Origin: Bacillota bacterium
GTDB lineage: Bacteria; Bacillota; Clostridia; Christensenellales; UBA3700
Direction: 5' to 3'
DNA length: 57,114 bases
NCBI GenBank assembly: GCA_023396095.1
Contig: JAEWXG010000014.1
Coordinates: 1 to 57,114, forward strand
In this document: positions 25,829-35,829 of the stretch, piece after piece
Layout: each line of letters begins with the position of its first letter
Position numbering within the stretch: position 1 is the stretch's first letter
Program-made: the position numbers and the translations under genes
Notes under the pieces: generated by a model
Told to the model about the DNA's origin: nothing
Databases searched by the model: none
What the model saw: only the letters and a program-made list of their open reading frames with translations

Positions 25829-25857
25829 TTTACATAAATAAACTCTATCATTATAAT
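25829..25857 (+). promoter_or_regulatory. promoter of the lipoprotein-to-rluD gene run
   Basis: TTTACA at 25829-25834 and a perfect TATAAT at 25852-25857 with 17 bases between. Confidence 0.7.
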
Positions 25858-25894
25858 TATTAATAGTGCATTTAACTTGCGCCTGGAGGAAATT

Positions 25895-26866
25895 ATGAAA
25901 AAGAGACTATCAATAATTACCACACTAGTTTTATTAATTGTTACATCAATTGTTGCTTTATCGTCTTGTGGAAAAAATCCAAAAGATTATGCTGATTTCC
26001 AAGTAGCGGTTGTTGTAAATAATCAAAGAATTGGAACAATTAACAAAGAGACTACAAAAGGATTAAAAGAGCATAAAATTTCTGCAAAAAGGAACAATGT
26101 TTCAGTTGAGTATTATGGCTATAAATTAGTAGATATCTTAAAGAACATTGCTAATGGCAAAAAAGAATATTTGGATTCAATAAATAATACAAATAGTAAT
26201 TTGTTTGTTACACCAAATCAAATGAATCTTTCAAACTTAGAAAAGCCTGCGACAGAATTATTTTTTGTTTACGGATATAAGGGTAAGACGACTTCAGTTT
26301 TACCAGCTGCCGAAAACGTGTTATTGGTTGATGCCAAAGGTGTAATTTATTCTTCAGGCTTTAATAATATTTATTTGAATTCATTAATGGAGACTACTTC
26401 AAAAGATGTAATAATTGTTCAAAAGAAAACTTCTACAGAATATTATAATCCATTGAGTGTGCATGTTAGTTATGATAGAATTTCTGCGGCAATTGCAAAT
26501 AGTAAATTGCTTTTAACAAGCACAGAAGTTAACGGAGTAAAGATCAACAATTCTATAAAAATGTCAAACTTTTTAGATGAATTTTTGGCATTTCCAATAT
26601 TGTTAAAAACTCAAAATGGACCTGAGACTAATTTTGCTAATATAATTACTTCTGCAAGTGTAAGAATTATTAAAATTGAAAATGGAGAAGTTGTTGAAGA
26701 TGTTATTGAAATTTCATCTGCAAATGTATTGCGTGATTATTTAGTTTCAGTTCAATTAGATACAACTAAGGGAACATATACAATGAGCATTTATGATACA
26801 TCAAAACTTAAATCAGAAATGTTACTTGCAGGAGATATTGTATCTATTAGGATAGAGGAAAAATAA
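25895..26866 (+). CDS. hypothetical lipoprotein
   Basis: 323 residues from ATG 25895 (GGAGG at 25885-25889); the earlier in-frame TTG at 25877 is before that site. MKKRLSIITTLVLLIVTSIV and the lipobox ALSSC mark a lipid-anchored surface protein, Cys at about residue 25. The rest is polar without a recognised domain; it has two loosely similar halves (both discuss a GTI/K-type strand near FQVAVVV and LVSVQLD), but I cannot name a family. Its stop overlaps the start of the next gene. Confidence 0.75.
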   Translation: MKKRLSIITTLVLLIVTSIVALSSCGKNPKDYADFQVAVVVNNQRIGTINKETTKGLKEHKISAKRNNVSVEYYGYKLVDILKNIANGKKEYLDSINNTNSNLFVTPNQMNLSNLEKPATELFFVYGYKGKTTSVLPAAENVLLVDAKGVIYSSGFNNIYLNSLMETTSKDVIIVQKKTSTEYYNPLSVHVSYDRISAAIANSKLLLTSTEVNGVKINNSIKMSNFLDEFLAFPILLKTQNGPETNFANIITSASVRIIKIENGEVVEDVIEISSANVLRDYLVSVQLDTTKGTYTMSIYDTSKLKSEMLLAGDIVSIRIEEK

Positions 26867-27423
26867 TGAAAAAAATTGTTGCTGTAATAGGAGATGCAAA
26901 TATTGATAATGATCCAGCTAAATATCAAATTGCTTTTGAGACAGGGAAATTATTAGTTGATAATGGTTATAGAGTAAAATCTGGTGGTTTACGTGGTGTT
27001 ATGAAGGCTGTATTTGAAGGAGCAAAAGCTTCATCGAATTATAAAGAAGGTGACACTATTGCAATTTTGCCAGGTTTTGACAAGTATGTTGCGAATGAAT
27101 ATGTTGATATTGCAATTCCAACAGGCTTAGATTTAATGAGAAATGTAATTGTTGCAAATTCTGATGCCGTTATTGCAATTGGAGGTGGAGCTGGGACATT
27201 AAGTGAAATGGCGTCAGCTTGGGCACTAAAGAGGTTTTTGTTAGCTTATGATTCTGTTGAAGGATGGAGTAAAAAGCTTGCTGGAACAAAACTAGATGAT
27301 AGAGTAAGATTTAATGGTTTAGAAGATCAAGTATGGGCTATTAGTACGCCAGAGAGCATGATTAAATTTTTAAATGAAAATATTGACAAATATCAAACAA
27401 AATATGAGGTTATAAAACCATAA
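26866..27423 (+). CDS. TIGR00725-type LOG-fold protein
   Basis: 185 residues with the Rossmann-like LOG/lysine-decarboxylase fold: VAVIGDANI at the start, SGGLRGVMKAVFEGAKAS, and the nucleotide-type motif IGGGAGTLSEMASAWAL. Relatives bind nucleotides or release cytokinin bases; the bacterial TIGR00725 group has no firm function. It overlaps the lipoprotein stop by one base and is followed by a GGGGGAG ribosome site for the reductase. Confidence 0.85.
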   Translation: MKKIVAVIGDANIDNDPAKYQIAFETGKLLVDNGYRVKSGGLRGVMKAVFEGAKASSNYKEGDTIAILPGFDKYVANEYVDIAIPTGLDLMRNVIVANSDAVIAIGGGAGTLSEMASAWALKRFLLAYDSVEGWSKKLAGTKLDDRVRFNGLEDQVWAISTPESMIKFLNENIDKYQTKYEVIKP

Positions 27424-27446
27424 TTGGGTTCGAGGGGGAGAATTTT

Positions 27447-29522
27447 ATGTACGATGTATTATTTTCAAAAGGTAAAATAGGAAAATTAGAGTTAAAAAAT
27501 AGAGTTGTAATGCCAGCTATGATGGTTGGGCATGGACAGTTGGATGGAAGTCCGACAGAACAAATGATGGATTACTATGAAGAAAGAGCAAAAGGTGGAG
27601 TTGCATTAATTATTTCTGAAATTGCAAGAGTATATGATAAAAATGGTGCAGGTTCATTGGGTCAATTAGCAGTGAGTAGGAATTTTCATATAAAGCCACT
27701 AAAGGAAATGATAGATAGAATTCATAAACACGATTGTAAGTTTTTTGTTCAATTGCATCATCCAGGATATCAAAATGAACCGCTATTAGTCGGAACGGTT
27801 GGTATTAGTTATAGAATGCAAAGAATTTGGAGCGGATATCAGAAGTTATTTTTCAAATTGACTCCTACAGCGAAAAAGTTAGCAGAAAAAGGATTTGTAA
27901 AATCTGTAGTAGGACCATCAAAAGTGGATCCTTGTTCATTTACTCAAGCAAAAAATAGAGCTTTATCAAAAAGAGAAATTATAAAAATAGAAAATGCGTT
28001 CGCAGAAGGTGCATTAAGAGCTCAAAAGGCTGGAGCTGATGGCGTTGAGGTTCATGCAGCGCATGGATATTTGATACAGCAGTTTTTAAGTCCAAGAACA
28101 AATAACAGAACTGATGAATATGGTGGGAGTTTAGAAAATAGAACTAGATTTTTAATAAACATAATAAGAAAAATTAGAGAAAAATGTGGAGATGATTTTC
28201 CAATTTCTATAAGATTAACGGCAGATGAGTGTTATAACAATATTGATAAATGTGGGGTTGGATATACTTTACAAGATGGTGTTGAAATTGCAAAAATTAT
28301 CGCTAAAGAGAAAATAGATGCAATTAATGTATCATCGGCGACTTATGAAACGATGAATTATTGGTTAGAGCCTACATCATTTGATTGTGGATGGAGAGCA
28401 TATATGGCAAAAACCATTAAGGAAGCTGTTAATGTTCCAATAATTGCTGCAAATTTTATAAGATCTGCAAAACAAGCAGAAGAACAGCTTGAAAATGGTA
28501 CTCAAGATTTTGTTGCGCTTGGACGCCCACATATTGCTGATCCAGACTGGGTAAATAAAGTAAAAGAAGGTCGTGAAAACGAAATAAAAAGATGTATTGC
28601 GTGTATTTGGTGTTTTGAGTCAATGCTTAAGGGAGCATATGAAGGTAAAGCTGGCGAGTGTGCAGTAAATCCTATTATGGGGCACGAAGCAGAATTTAGA
28701 AAAGTGCCAAAAGATGGTAATGGTCGTAAGATTACAATCGTTGGGGCAGGACCTGCAGGTTTAGTAGCTGGAGAAATTCTAGCAAAAAGAGGATTTAATG
28801 TAACAATTTATGAGAAAAATCCTAGACCAGGTGGACAAGCATATTTAGCATCTGTTCCACCAAAAAAGGACAAACTGGGGTGGGTTGCATTAGACGGAGC
28901 TGTTAACGCTGAGAAAGCAGGCGCGAAAATTATTTATAATACAGCTGTGACGAAAGAAATGTTGGATAATGATGATAGTTATGCAATAATTTTTGCTACA
29001 GGTGGTTTTTCAATTAAACCTAGATCTATTAAAGGAATTGATAAGAAAAATGCAATAGTTGTTACAGATATTTTAGATGGTAAAGCAACAGTTAAGGATA
29101 AAAAGGTTATTTTAATTGGATCTGGAATGACAGGGCTAGAATCTTCAATGGAATTAATTAAGAACAATAATCAGATTACTGTTATTGAAATGTTAGATGA
29201 TATTGCAAAAGGAGTTTATCAGCCAACTAAGGATAATATTATTCCAAAATTAAAGAAAAATGGTGTTAAATTCTTTACTAGTCATAAGTTGTTAGAGATA
29301 TTAGATGACGGTATTATTGCTGAGGACTTGTTAACGCATGAGCAAAAGAAGTTTGAAGGAGATATTGTTATATTATCTTTAGGTGTAGCAAGTGACAACA
29401 AGTTGTTTAATGAATTAAAAGAGAAACGTGAAAATGTTTATGCGATTGGTGATGCGATAAAATCCGGTAGAATTGCACAAGCAACAAGGTCCGGATACAA
29501 TCTTGCAATAAATTTAAAATAG
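27447..29522 (+). CDS. NADH:flavin oxidoreductase, 2,4-dienoyl-CoA reductase type
   Basis: 691 residues in the three-part layout of FadH, 2-enoate reductases and BaiCD. An FMN TIM barrel (about 1-350) has HAAHGYLIQQFLSPRTNNRT. A 4Fe-4S site has Cys383, 386, 389 and 405. A FAD/NAD(P) region has IVGAGPAGLVAGEILAKRGF and a second GSGMTGLE. It probably reduces a conjugated C=C bond with NAD(P)H; the substrate is unknown. The first three cysteines are CxxCxxC, tighter than the CxxCxxxC of FadH. It ends one base before the YggS gene. Confidence 0.9.
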   Translation: MYDVLFSKGKIGKLELKNRVVMPAMMVGHGQLDGSPTEQMMDYYEERAKGGVALIISEIARVYDKNGAGSLGQLAVSRNFHIKPLKEMIDRIHKHDCKFFVQLHHPGYQNEPLLVGTVGISYRMQRIWSGYQKLFFKLTPTAKKLAEKGFVKSVVGPSKVDPCSFTQAKNRALSKREIIKIENAFAEGALRAQKAGADGVEVHAAHGYLIQQFLSPRTNNRTDEYGGSLENRTRFLINIIRKIREKCGDDFPISIRLTADECYNNIDKCGVGYTLQDGVEIAKIIAKEKIDAINVSSATYETMNYWLEPTSFDCGWRAYMAKTIKEAVNVPIIAANFIRSAKQAEEQLENGTQDFVALGRPHIADPDWVNKVKEGRENEIKRCIACIWCFESMLKGAYEGKAGECAVNPIMGHEAEFRKVPKDGNGRKITIVGAGPAGLVAGEILAKRGFNVTIYEKNPRPGGQAYLASVPPKKDKLGWVALDGAVNAEKAGAKIIYNTAVTKEMLDNDDSYAIIFATGGFSIKPRSIKGIDKKNAIVVTDILDGKATVKDKKVILIGSGMTGLESSMELIKNNNQITVIEMLDDIAKGVYQPTKDNIIPKLKKNGVKFFTSHKLLEILDDGIIAEDLLTHEQKKFEGDIVILSLGVASDNKLFNELKEKRENVYAIGDAIKSGRIAQATRSGYNLAINLK

Positions 29523-29523
29523 T

Positions 29524-30213
29524 ATGAATAATAGAGATACAATATTAAAAAACTATGTGGATATTAAGAAAAAGATACAAGATTTCTCTGAAGGTCGTCA
29601 TGTAGATATTGTACTTGCTACAAAATATGTGGATATTGATACTATAAAATGGGCTCAGGAAAATTTCGATTTTCTAGCTGCAGGAGAAAATAAAGTCCAA
29701 GAATTTTCTCTAAAGTATACGCCTGAAATTAATTGGCATTTTATAGGGACTTTGCAAACCAATAAAGTGAAAAAGATAATTGGTAAAGTTGAGTTAATAC
29801 ATTCATTAAATAGATTTGAATTAGCAGACGAGATAGATAGAGTTGCATTAATATTAAACACTAAACAAAAAGTTCTTATTGAAGTAAATGTTGGAGAGGA
29901 GGAAACAAAAACTGGATTATTTATAAATAAAGTTATACCTTTCATTGAAAAAGTAAAAAATAATTATCATAATATAGAAATAGTTGGTTTAATGGGAATG
30001 CTGCCTAAAGATATTTCTCAAGTAAAACAAGAATATTATTTTAAAAAATTGAGAGATTTACGTGAACAAATTTATGGAATGGATAATAATATAAATATAT
30101 TATCGTGTGGGATGAGTTCAGATTACTTAAACGCAATTAAATTTGCTAAATCTAATATGGTGAGAATAGGGCAATTAGTTTTTGGGCAAAGGGAGAGCAA
30201 AGATGTTCGATGA
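29524..30213 (+). CDS. YggS/PLPBP-family PLP homeostasis protein
   Basis: 229 residues. The PLP-binding Lys is in VLATKYVDIDTIKW. WHFIGTLQTNKVK and LSCGMSSDYLNAIKFAKSNM are family signatures. It carries and balances pyridoxal phosphate and affects amino-acid metabolism. YggS genes commonly lie before sepF in Gram-positive division clusters, as here, where the sepF start lies inside its last codons. Confidence 0.95.
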   Translation: MNNRDTILKNYVDIKKKIQDFSEGRHVDIVLATKYVDIDTIKWAQENFDFLAAGENKVQEFSLKYTPEINWHFIGTLQTNKVKKIIGKVELIHSLNRFELADEIDRVALILNTKQKVLIEVNVGEEETKTGLFINKVIPFIEKVKNNYHNIEIVGLMGMLPKDISQVKQEYYFKKLRDLREQIYGMDNNINILSCGMSSDYLNAIKFAKSNMVRIGQLVFGQRESKDVR

Positions 30214-30754
30214 TGATAGATATACAGGTTTAGAAAATTTTGGTGTTGATTATTTTCAACAGCAGAATGGTAGTAGCAATTTTGATAAAGAATATGATTC
30301 AAGACAGTATTTAAACAATAGATCTAATGTTATGCCGAATAATAATCAATACAGTAATTCGAATCAATATAATGGACAATATAATAATCAAAATATGAAC
30401 AATTCATATTATCCAACTAATGATGATTATGCAAATAATTATGCCGGCTCACAACAATTTAATAATCAAACCGCTGCAACATATAATGTTATGGTGTGCT
30501 CGCCAAAGAATTTTTCAGAGTTGCAAGAATCAATAAAAGCGTTAAGAAGTAATCAAACAGTTATTTTAGAAGTGTCTAGAGTAGATAATGAAATTATTCA
30601 AAGATTAATGGACTATATGTCTGGAGCAATTTTTGCTTTAGGTGGAAGCATACAGAGAATTAGTCAGGGGATGTTTTTATTGACACCAAAAGATGTAAAA
30701 ATAAGAGTGCCGGTTGATATTGCTAAAAAATTAGGCGGTGGAAACGGTAAATGA
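30203..30754 (+). CDS. sepF: cell division protein SepF
   Basis: 183 residues from ATG 30203, after GGGAGAG; the in-frame TTG at 30182 is inside yggS with no site. A short N-terminal membrane-binding stretch is followed by a long Asn/Gln/Tyr-rich linker (about residues 20-90). The SepF core has QTVILEVSRVDNEIIQRLMD and GAIFALGGSIQRISQGMFLL. SepF anchors and bends FtsZ filaments at the membrane. ftsZ lies 22 kb away in the same window. Confidence 0.93.
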   Translation: MFDDDRYTGLENFGVDYFQQQNGSSNFDKEYDSRQYLNNRSNVMPNNNQYSNSNQYNGQYNNQNMNNSYYPTNDDYANNYAGSQQFNNQTAATYNVMVCSPKNFSELQESIKALRSNQTVILEVSRVDNEIIQRLMDYMSGAIFALGGSIQRISQGMFLLTPKDVKIRVPVDIAKKLGGGNGK

Positions 30755-31293
30755 TAATTAATTTACTTTCTATTATTTTTGTTATCGTTTTGGATTTAGT
30801 TACAAAAGCGGAAATTACTTCATTATTGGAAAATAAAGGAAGTAGTATTGTTTTATTTGAAAATTTTATTTCTCTTCAACAAGTAAGAAACGAAGGTGCT
30901 ACATTTGGTATATTTGCTAATAATAAATTTGTTTTAATAGTGATACCAATTATTTTATGTTTAGGCTTACTTATCTTTTTAACATTAAGCTATATTAAGG
31001 AGATAAAGAAAGAAAAGTTTAGTTATAAATTTTTATATAAAACAAATCCATTATATATTGGAATTACATTTATTATTGGTGGGGGGATAGGTAATTTATA
31101 CGATAGAATTAAGTTTTCTTATGTAAGAGATTTTATTAGATACGATTTTATTGAAGCGATAACGAAGAAGCCTTTCGGCGTAGGAAATATGGCCGATTTA
31201 TTATTAGTTTTTGGGGTTTTTATTATAATTATTTATTTGTTTATTATGTTATATCAAGATTATAAAAAGAGTAAAAGTGGCAAAATTAAATAA
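30751..31293 (+). CDS. lspA: lipoprotein signal peptidase II
   Basis: 180 residues with four membrane helices. It cleaves lipoprotein signal peptides before the lipidated Cys. Conserved parts: QQVRNEGATFGIF, GNLYDRIKFSYVRDF (first catalytic Asp in VRDF) and VGNMADLLLVFGV (second Asp). It overlaps sepF by four bases and the pseudouridine synthase by 17. Likely substrates in this window include the lipoprotein at 25895. Confidence 0.95.
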   Translation: MIINLLSIIFVIVLDLVTKAEITSLLENKGSSIVLFENFISLQQVRNEGATFGIFANNKFVLIVIPIILCLGLLIFLTLSYIKEIKKEKFSYKFLYKTNPLYIGITFIIGGGIGNLYDRIKFSYVRDFIRYDFIEAITKKPFGVGNMADLLLVFGVFIIIIYLFIMLYQDYKKSKSGKIK

Positions 31294-32194
31294 TAATTTA
31301 GAATTTATTTTTAATGAAAATAAAACTGTTAGACTTGATATGTTCTTATCTCAAAAAATGGGGTTATCAAGGAATGCAATTCAAAAATTAATTAATAATG
31401 ATTTTGTGCTTGTTAATGATCAAAAAGTTAAAAATAGTTATAAATTAGAAATTAATGATAGAGTGATTGTAATAGAGAATTTCTCTATAAACGAAGAAAA
31501 AAAATCTTTTGATATAAATTTTGATTTAAATATAGTCTTTGAAGATAATAATTATCTAATCATAAATAAACAAAGAGGGATAGTTGTCCATCCTTCTTTA
31601 ACGACAAAAGGAGCAACACTTGTTGATGCTTTGCTTGCGAGGGGAATTCAATTGTCGGATATTAATGGGAAAGATAGACTGGGGATTGTTCATAGAATAG
31701 ATAAAAATACCACAGGATTATTAATAATTGCTAAAAATAACAACTCGCATTTGTTCATTCAAGAACAAATAAGAACAAAGCAGGCAAGAAGAATTTATTT
31801 AGGATTAGTTGATGGAAATATTAAAGAAGATGAAGGGGTTATTGATAAAGCTATAGGAAGAGATTCTAAAAATAGAAAAATAATGTCTACAAAAAATGGA
31901 CTAAGAGATGCTGTGACTAAATTTAAAGTTATTGAAAGATTTGGTCAGTATACACTTGTAGAATTCTCGTTGATGACAGGAAGAACGCATCAAATTAGAG
32001 CGCATGCAAAATCAATAAATCATCCTTTAGTTGGAGATAAGGAATATGGCGGCTCGAATAAATTTAATGTTGATGGACAATTACTTCACGCGTATAAGTT
32101 AATACTTATTTCACCTACAACAAGAAAAGAATGTGAATATATGGCGAATTTGCCAGAAGATTTTGAAAATGTGTTAAATAAATTAAAAAAATAA
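31277..32194 (+). CDS. RluA/RluD-family pseudouridine synthase
   Basis: 305 residues from GTG 31277, inside the lspA end. An S4 RNA-binding domain (VRLDMFLSQKMGLSRNAIQK) precedes the synthase domain. The catalytic Asp is in GIVHRIDKNTTGLLI, and GRTHQIRAHAKSINHPLVGD is present. RluD relatives convert uridines in helix 69 of 23S rRNA; which site this one uses is not certain. The lspA-rluD pairing is widespread. Confidence 0.95.
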   Translation: MAKLNNNLEFIFNENKTVRLDMFLSQKMGLSRNAIQKLINNDFVLVNDQKVKNSYKLEINDRVIVIENFSINEEKKSFDINFDLNIVFEDNNYLIINKQRGIVVHPSLTTKGATLVDALLARGIQLSDINGKDRLGIVHRIDKNTTGLLIIAKNNNSHLFIQEQIRTKQARRIYLGLVDGNIKEDEGVIDKAIGRDSKNRKIMSTKNGLRDAVTKFKVIERFGQYTLVEFSLMTGRTHQIRAHAKSINHPLVGDKEYGGSNKFNVDGQLLHAYKLILISPTTRKECEYMANLPEDFENVLNKLKK

Positions 32195-32382
32195 TTAATG
32201 TAGCGAGCGACTATATAAATTTAATGTACAGAGTATGTGCTTTATTTTATATCTTTTTTTAGAACAATTATTGTAAAAACAAGTCTTTTATTTTTTTGTG
32301 AAATTTAAAAAAACGCCCATGATTTTAAATCTTTATTATAGTTTTTTATATATAGATAATGTATAATTAATACGAGGTCAAA

Positions 32383-33624
32383 ATGAAAGAAAGTTTAAAT
32401 ATTGGAATCATTGGGCTAGGTGCAAGAACAATGGGGCTTTTAAAATTAGCAATTTTAAAAATGAAAGATGTTAGAGTTATTGCACTTTGTGATCTTTATC
32501 CAGATAGAGTAGAACAAGCTCAAAATTTGATATTTAATAAAACCAAAGTTAGGGCTGAAGGATTTTCAGATTATAAAGATTTTATTAATTTTTCCAAAAA
32601 TAAAATCGATTGTGTTATTATCGCGACAAGCTGGAAAAGTCATGCAAAAATTTCAATTGCTTGTCTTGAAAATGGGATTCCTGTTGGCGCTGAAGTTGGG
32701 GGCGCTTTTTCAATAGATGAGTGTTGGGAATTAGTTAATGCTTATGAAAAGATAAAAACTCCATTTATGTTTTTAGAGAATTGCTGTTATGGTAAGTATG
32801 AATTATCATGTTTAGCGATGAAAAATGAGGGAATTTTTGGTGAAATTGTTGCTTGTGAATGTGCCTATCGACATGATTTACGTGAAGAAATTTCTAATGG
32901 GGAAAAGAATAGACATTATAGATTGCAAGAGTATATTGATAGAAATTGTGAAAATTATCCAACACATGGTATTGGACCGGTTGCTAAATTATTAGATTTA
33001 GGACACGGAAATAGAATGGAAACATTAGTGTCATTTACTAGTCAATCAAAGGGACTAAAAAATTATATTTCAAAAAATTTAAATAACCCGGATTTAGCAA
33101 AATTACAAGATATAGTTTTTAAACAAGCAGATATTGTGCATACACTAATTAAGTGTCATAATGGTGAATTAATTAAAATGACTTTAGATACTACCTTGCC
33201 AAGATTTTATTCTAGAGGGTTAGTTGTCAATGGTACGAATGCAATGTATCAAGAAGATGGAAATATTTTCTTTAACGATCAAAATAAAAGACATAAAATA
33301 TTTCATTACTTGCCATCTAGGTTATACAATAACGGTAAATGGATGACTTATAAATATAAACATCCAATTTGGAGAAATTTTAGGAAGAAAACAGCAGGGC
33401 ACGGTGGAATGGACTGGTTGGTATTAAGAGCGTTTTTTGAATCTATAAAGAATGGGGAAAAAATTATGCCAATTGATGTATATGATGCGGTTTCTTGGAT
33501 GGTTATTAGTGTGTTGAGTGAAGAATCGATTAAAAATGGAAATAAAGTTGTAGAGTTTCCTGATTTTACAAACGGGAAGTGGAATAATAAAAAAATAAAA
33601 AATGACAAAATTTACTATATTTAG
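32383..33624 (+). CDS. Gfo/Idh/MocA oxidoreductase, GH109-like
   Basis: 413 residues. A Rossmann NAD site (NIGIIGLGARTMGLL) is followed by the Gfo/Idh/MocA alpha/beta domain. PTHGIGPVAKLLDLGHGNRM and GHGGMDWLVLRAFFES resemble GH109 enzymes, which use NAD to hydrolyse alpha-N-acetylgalactosaminides or related sugars. No Tat or Sec signal is present, so it acts in the cytoplasm. TATAAT lies at 32362-32367 and GAGG before the ATG. The exact sugar is unknown. The 188-base gap upstream holds no other recognised feature. Confidence 0.8.
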   Translation: MKESLNIGIIGLGARTMGLLKLAILKMKDVRVIALCDLYPDRVEQAQNLIFNKTKVRAEGFSDYKDFINFSKNKIDCVIIATSWKSHAKISIACLENGIPVGAEVGGAFSIDECWELVNAYEKIKTPFMFLENCCYGKYELSCLAMKNEGIFGEIVACECAYRHDLREEISNGEKNRHYRLQEYIDRNCENYPTHGIGPVAKLLDLGHGNRMETLVSFTSQSKGLKNYISKNLNNPDLAKLQDIVFKQADIVHTLIKCHNGELIKMTLDTTLPRFYSRGLVVNGTNAMYQEDGNIFFNDQNKRHKIFHYLPSRLYNNGKWMTYKYKHPIWRNFRKKTAGHGGMDWLVLRAFFESIKNGEKIMPIDVYDAVSWMVISVLSEESIKNGNKVVEFPDFTNGKWNNKKIKNDKIYYI

Positions 33625-33640
33625 TGAAGAGGAGTAGTTT

Positions 33641-34189
33641 ATGTTATTAAAGTATGAAATTATGGATGCCGATAAGATGCAAAGAGCAATTGTTCGTATT
33701 TCTCATGAAATTGTTGAAAAAAACGATGGTCTTGAAAATGTTGTTTTAGTTGGAATTAGGAAGAGAGGAGTACCTTTAGCTAATATGATTGCAAGGAACA
33801 TTCATCAAGCATATCAAGTCGATGTGCCAGTTGGTATATTAGATATTTCACTTTATAGAGATGATGTAAAAAAAGAGAGTTTTTTTGATCAAGCAAAAGT
33901 TAATTCTACAAATATTTCATTTGATATTTCTGGTAAAAAAGTTATACTTGTTGATGATGTTCTATTTACAGGGAGAACAGTTAGGGCTGCTATTGACGCA
34001 TTGATAGCTTTAGGAAGACCTCAATTAATTCAATTAGCTGTATTAATTGATAGAGGGCATAGAGAATTGCCAATAAGAGCGGATTATGTTGGTAAAAATG
34101 TGCCTACTTCTTTGAGTGAAACGGTAGCTGTTAATATCGAAGAGATTGATAGACAGGAAAATGTTTTATTATTTGATATTAACAATTAA
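33641..34189 (+). CDS. pyrR: PyrR, pyr operon attenuator / uracil phosphoribosyltransferase
   Basis: 182 residues, full length. The PRPP-binding loop is VILVDDVLFTGRTVRAAIDA. In Gram-positive bacteria PyrR binds pyr leader RNA when UMP is plentiful and ends transcription. Here it is followed 52 bases later by a uracil permease gene, the usual pyrR-pyrP pairing, but I could not see a PyrR-binding loop in that short gap. The rest of the pyr pathway is not in the window. Confidence 0.96.
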   Translation: MLLKYEIMDADKMQRAIVRISHEIVEKNDGLENVVLVGIRKRGVPLANMIARNIHQAYQVDVPVGILDISLYRDDVKKESFFDQAKVNSTNISFDISGKKVILVDDVLFTGRTVRAAIDALIALGRPQLIQLAVLIDRGHRELPIRADYVGKNVPTSLSETVAVNIEEIDRQENVLLFDINN

Positions 34190-34241
34190 GTTTTAGTTTT
34201 GAATAGTATTTTAAAATATTTTAGTTTTTTGGAGGTCTTTT

Positions 34242-35651
34242 ATGTACGTTGGAAACAATGGTATGAAATATAGCAGAAAAAGTAAGTATTATGCACATAA
34301 TTTTGCGTTGGCATTACAACACTCTTTCGCTATGATTGGTGCGACAATATTAGTTCCAATAATTTGTAATCTTAGTGTTAGCTTAACGTTAATCAGTGCA
34401 GGTGTCGGAACATTATTGTTTTATTTGATAACAGGTAGGAAAGTACCTGTTTTTTTAGGATCTAGTTTTGCTTTTATTCCAGCAATTGTAGGTGTCATAC
34501 CAAGTGCAAAAGATGCACCAATTGGTAGTGAACTTTGGTTGCAGGCGATGGGTAAAATGAGTGTAGGATTAATGTTTGCCGGACTGGTTTATATGTTAAT
34601 TGCTGTTCTTGTTAAAATTATTGGTGTGAAAAAAATACAAAAATTATTTCCGCCAGTAGTTATTGGACCAATCATAATGGTTATTGGTTTGAATTTAGCG
34701 CCAGTTGTTTTAACAGGAAATATTAAAGGATCATATGCTAATAATCCTGCCATAACAGGAAAGGTATGGGCAGTAGTTATCATTACTGCATTAACTATTA
34801 TCTTAATTTCTGGATTTATGAAAAAAGGATTTTTTAATTCAATTTCAATTCTTTGTGGTATTATTGTTGGTTATATTTTTGCTGCAATGTTAGGAATTGT
34901 TGATTATACTCCATTAAAAACTGCAAATTGGATCATTTTCCAAAATAATACAGCTACATCGCCAGATTCAATTATGTTATTAAAGTTTTATAAATATATG
35001 AAGTTTGATTCTGTAACAGTAGCGACGTTTGCTCCATTAGCTCTTGTAACTTGTATGGAGCATATAGGAGATATTTCGGTAAATAGTATTGTAACAGGAA
35101 AAGATTTTCTAACTGACCCAGGTTTACATAGAACATTAGCTGGTGATGGTGCAGCAACAATGCTTGCAGGATTTTTAGGTGGTCCAGCAAATACGACATA
35201 TGGTGAAAATACGGCGGTTTTAGCTATTACAAAAAATTATAACCCTAACGTTATTGCGTTAGCAGCAGTTTTAGCTATTATTTATGGCATATTTTCAAAG
35301 ATAGGTGGATTTATTGGGACAATTCCTGGCGCTGTTATAGGTGGAGCTTCATTATTATTGTTCGGTATGATAGCGGCTAATGGATTGAAAGTTTTAGTTG
35401 ATAATAATGTTGAGTTCACTAAGCCGAGAAACGTATTTACAGTTTCATTAATTCTAGTAATTGGAATAGGAATGGGAACAACAGGAATGTCGTTAAAGAT
35501 TTCAGAGCATTTTATCTTGTCACCATTAGCTATAGTTACAATTCTAGGTGTTATTATTAATGCTGTGTTTGAACTAGCAGAAAAATTTAGAGGGCCACAA
35601 AATGGCAAAGATGAATCTGATGAAGATCCTTTATTTGAATTTAAAGGATAG
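34242..35651 (+). CDS. uraA: uracil-xanthine permease family transporter
   Basis: 469 residues with about 13 hydrophobic segments, NCS2/UraA family. Conserved parts: ALQHSFAMIGATILVPI near the start, FAPLALVTCMEHIGDIS in the centre, and GGPANTTYGENTAVLAITKN. It probably imports uracil with protons, matching its place behind pyrR. GGAGG at 34231 precedes the ATG. A strong terminator follows. Confidence 0.95.
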   Translation: MYVGNNGMKYSRKSKYYAHNFALALQHSFAMIGATILVPIICNLSVSLTLISAGVGTLLFYLITGRKVPVFLGSSFAFIPAIVGVIPSAKDAPIGSELWLQAMGKMSVGLMFAGLVYMLIAVLVKIIGVKKIQKLFPPVVIGPIIMVIGLNLAPVVLTGNIKGSYANNPAITGKVWAVVIITALTIILISGFMKKGFFNSISILCGIIVGYIFAAMLGIVDYTPLKTANWIIFQNNTATSPDSIMLLKFYKYMKFDSVTVATFAPLALVTCMEHIGDISVNSIVTGKDFLTDPGLHRTLAGDGAATMLAGFLGGPANTTYGENTAVLAITKNYNPNVIALAAVLAIIYGIFSKIGGFIGTIPGAVIGGASLLLFGMIAANGLKVLVDNNVEFTKPRNVFTVSLILVIGIGMGTTGMSLKISEHFILSPLAIVTILGVIINAVFELAEKFRGPQNGKDESDEDPLFEFKG

Positions 35652-35677
35652 TATTCATATTAACAATTTATAATATT

Positions 35678-35714
35678 AGCGCCCTAAAATATTTAAATTT
35701 TAGGGCGTTTTTAT
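35678..35714 (+). terminator. intrinsic terminator after uraA
   Basis: CGCCCTAAAAT (from 35680) and ATTTTAGGGCG (to 35707) form an 11-bp stem followed by TTTTTATT. Confidence 0.9.
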
Positions 35715-35829
35715 TTGTAATAGTTTTAAAAAACAACATATTTAAAAATATAATAAATCTTTTTATATCACAAATATATTAAAAATTTTAAAGTTAAATT
35801 TCTATAAATTTTTTAAGGTTATAAAATTG

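Noticed and set aside
34190..34241. PyrR-binding attenuator between pyrR and uraA
   Set aside because: The gap is only 52 bases and has no hairpin with a T run or recognisable PyrR-binding loop.
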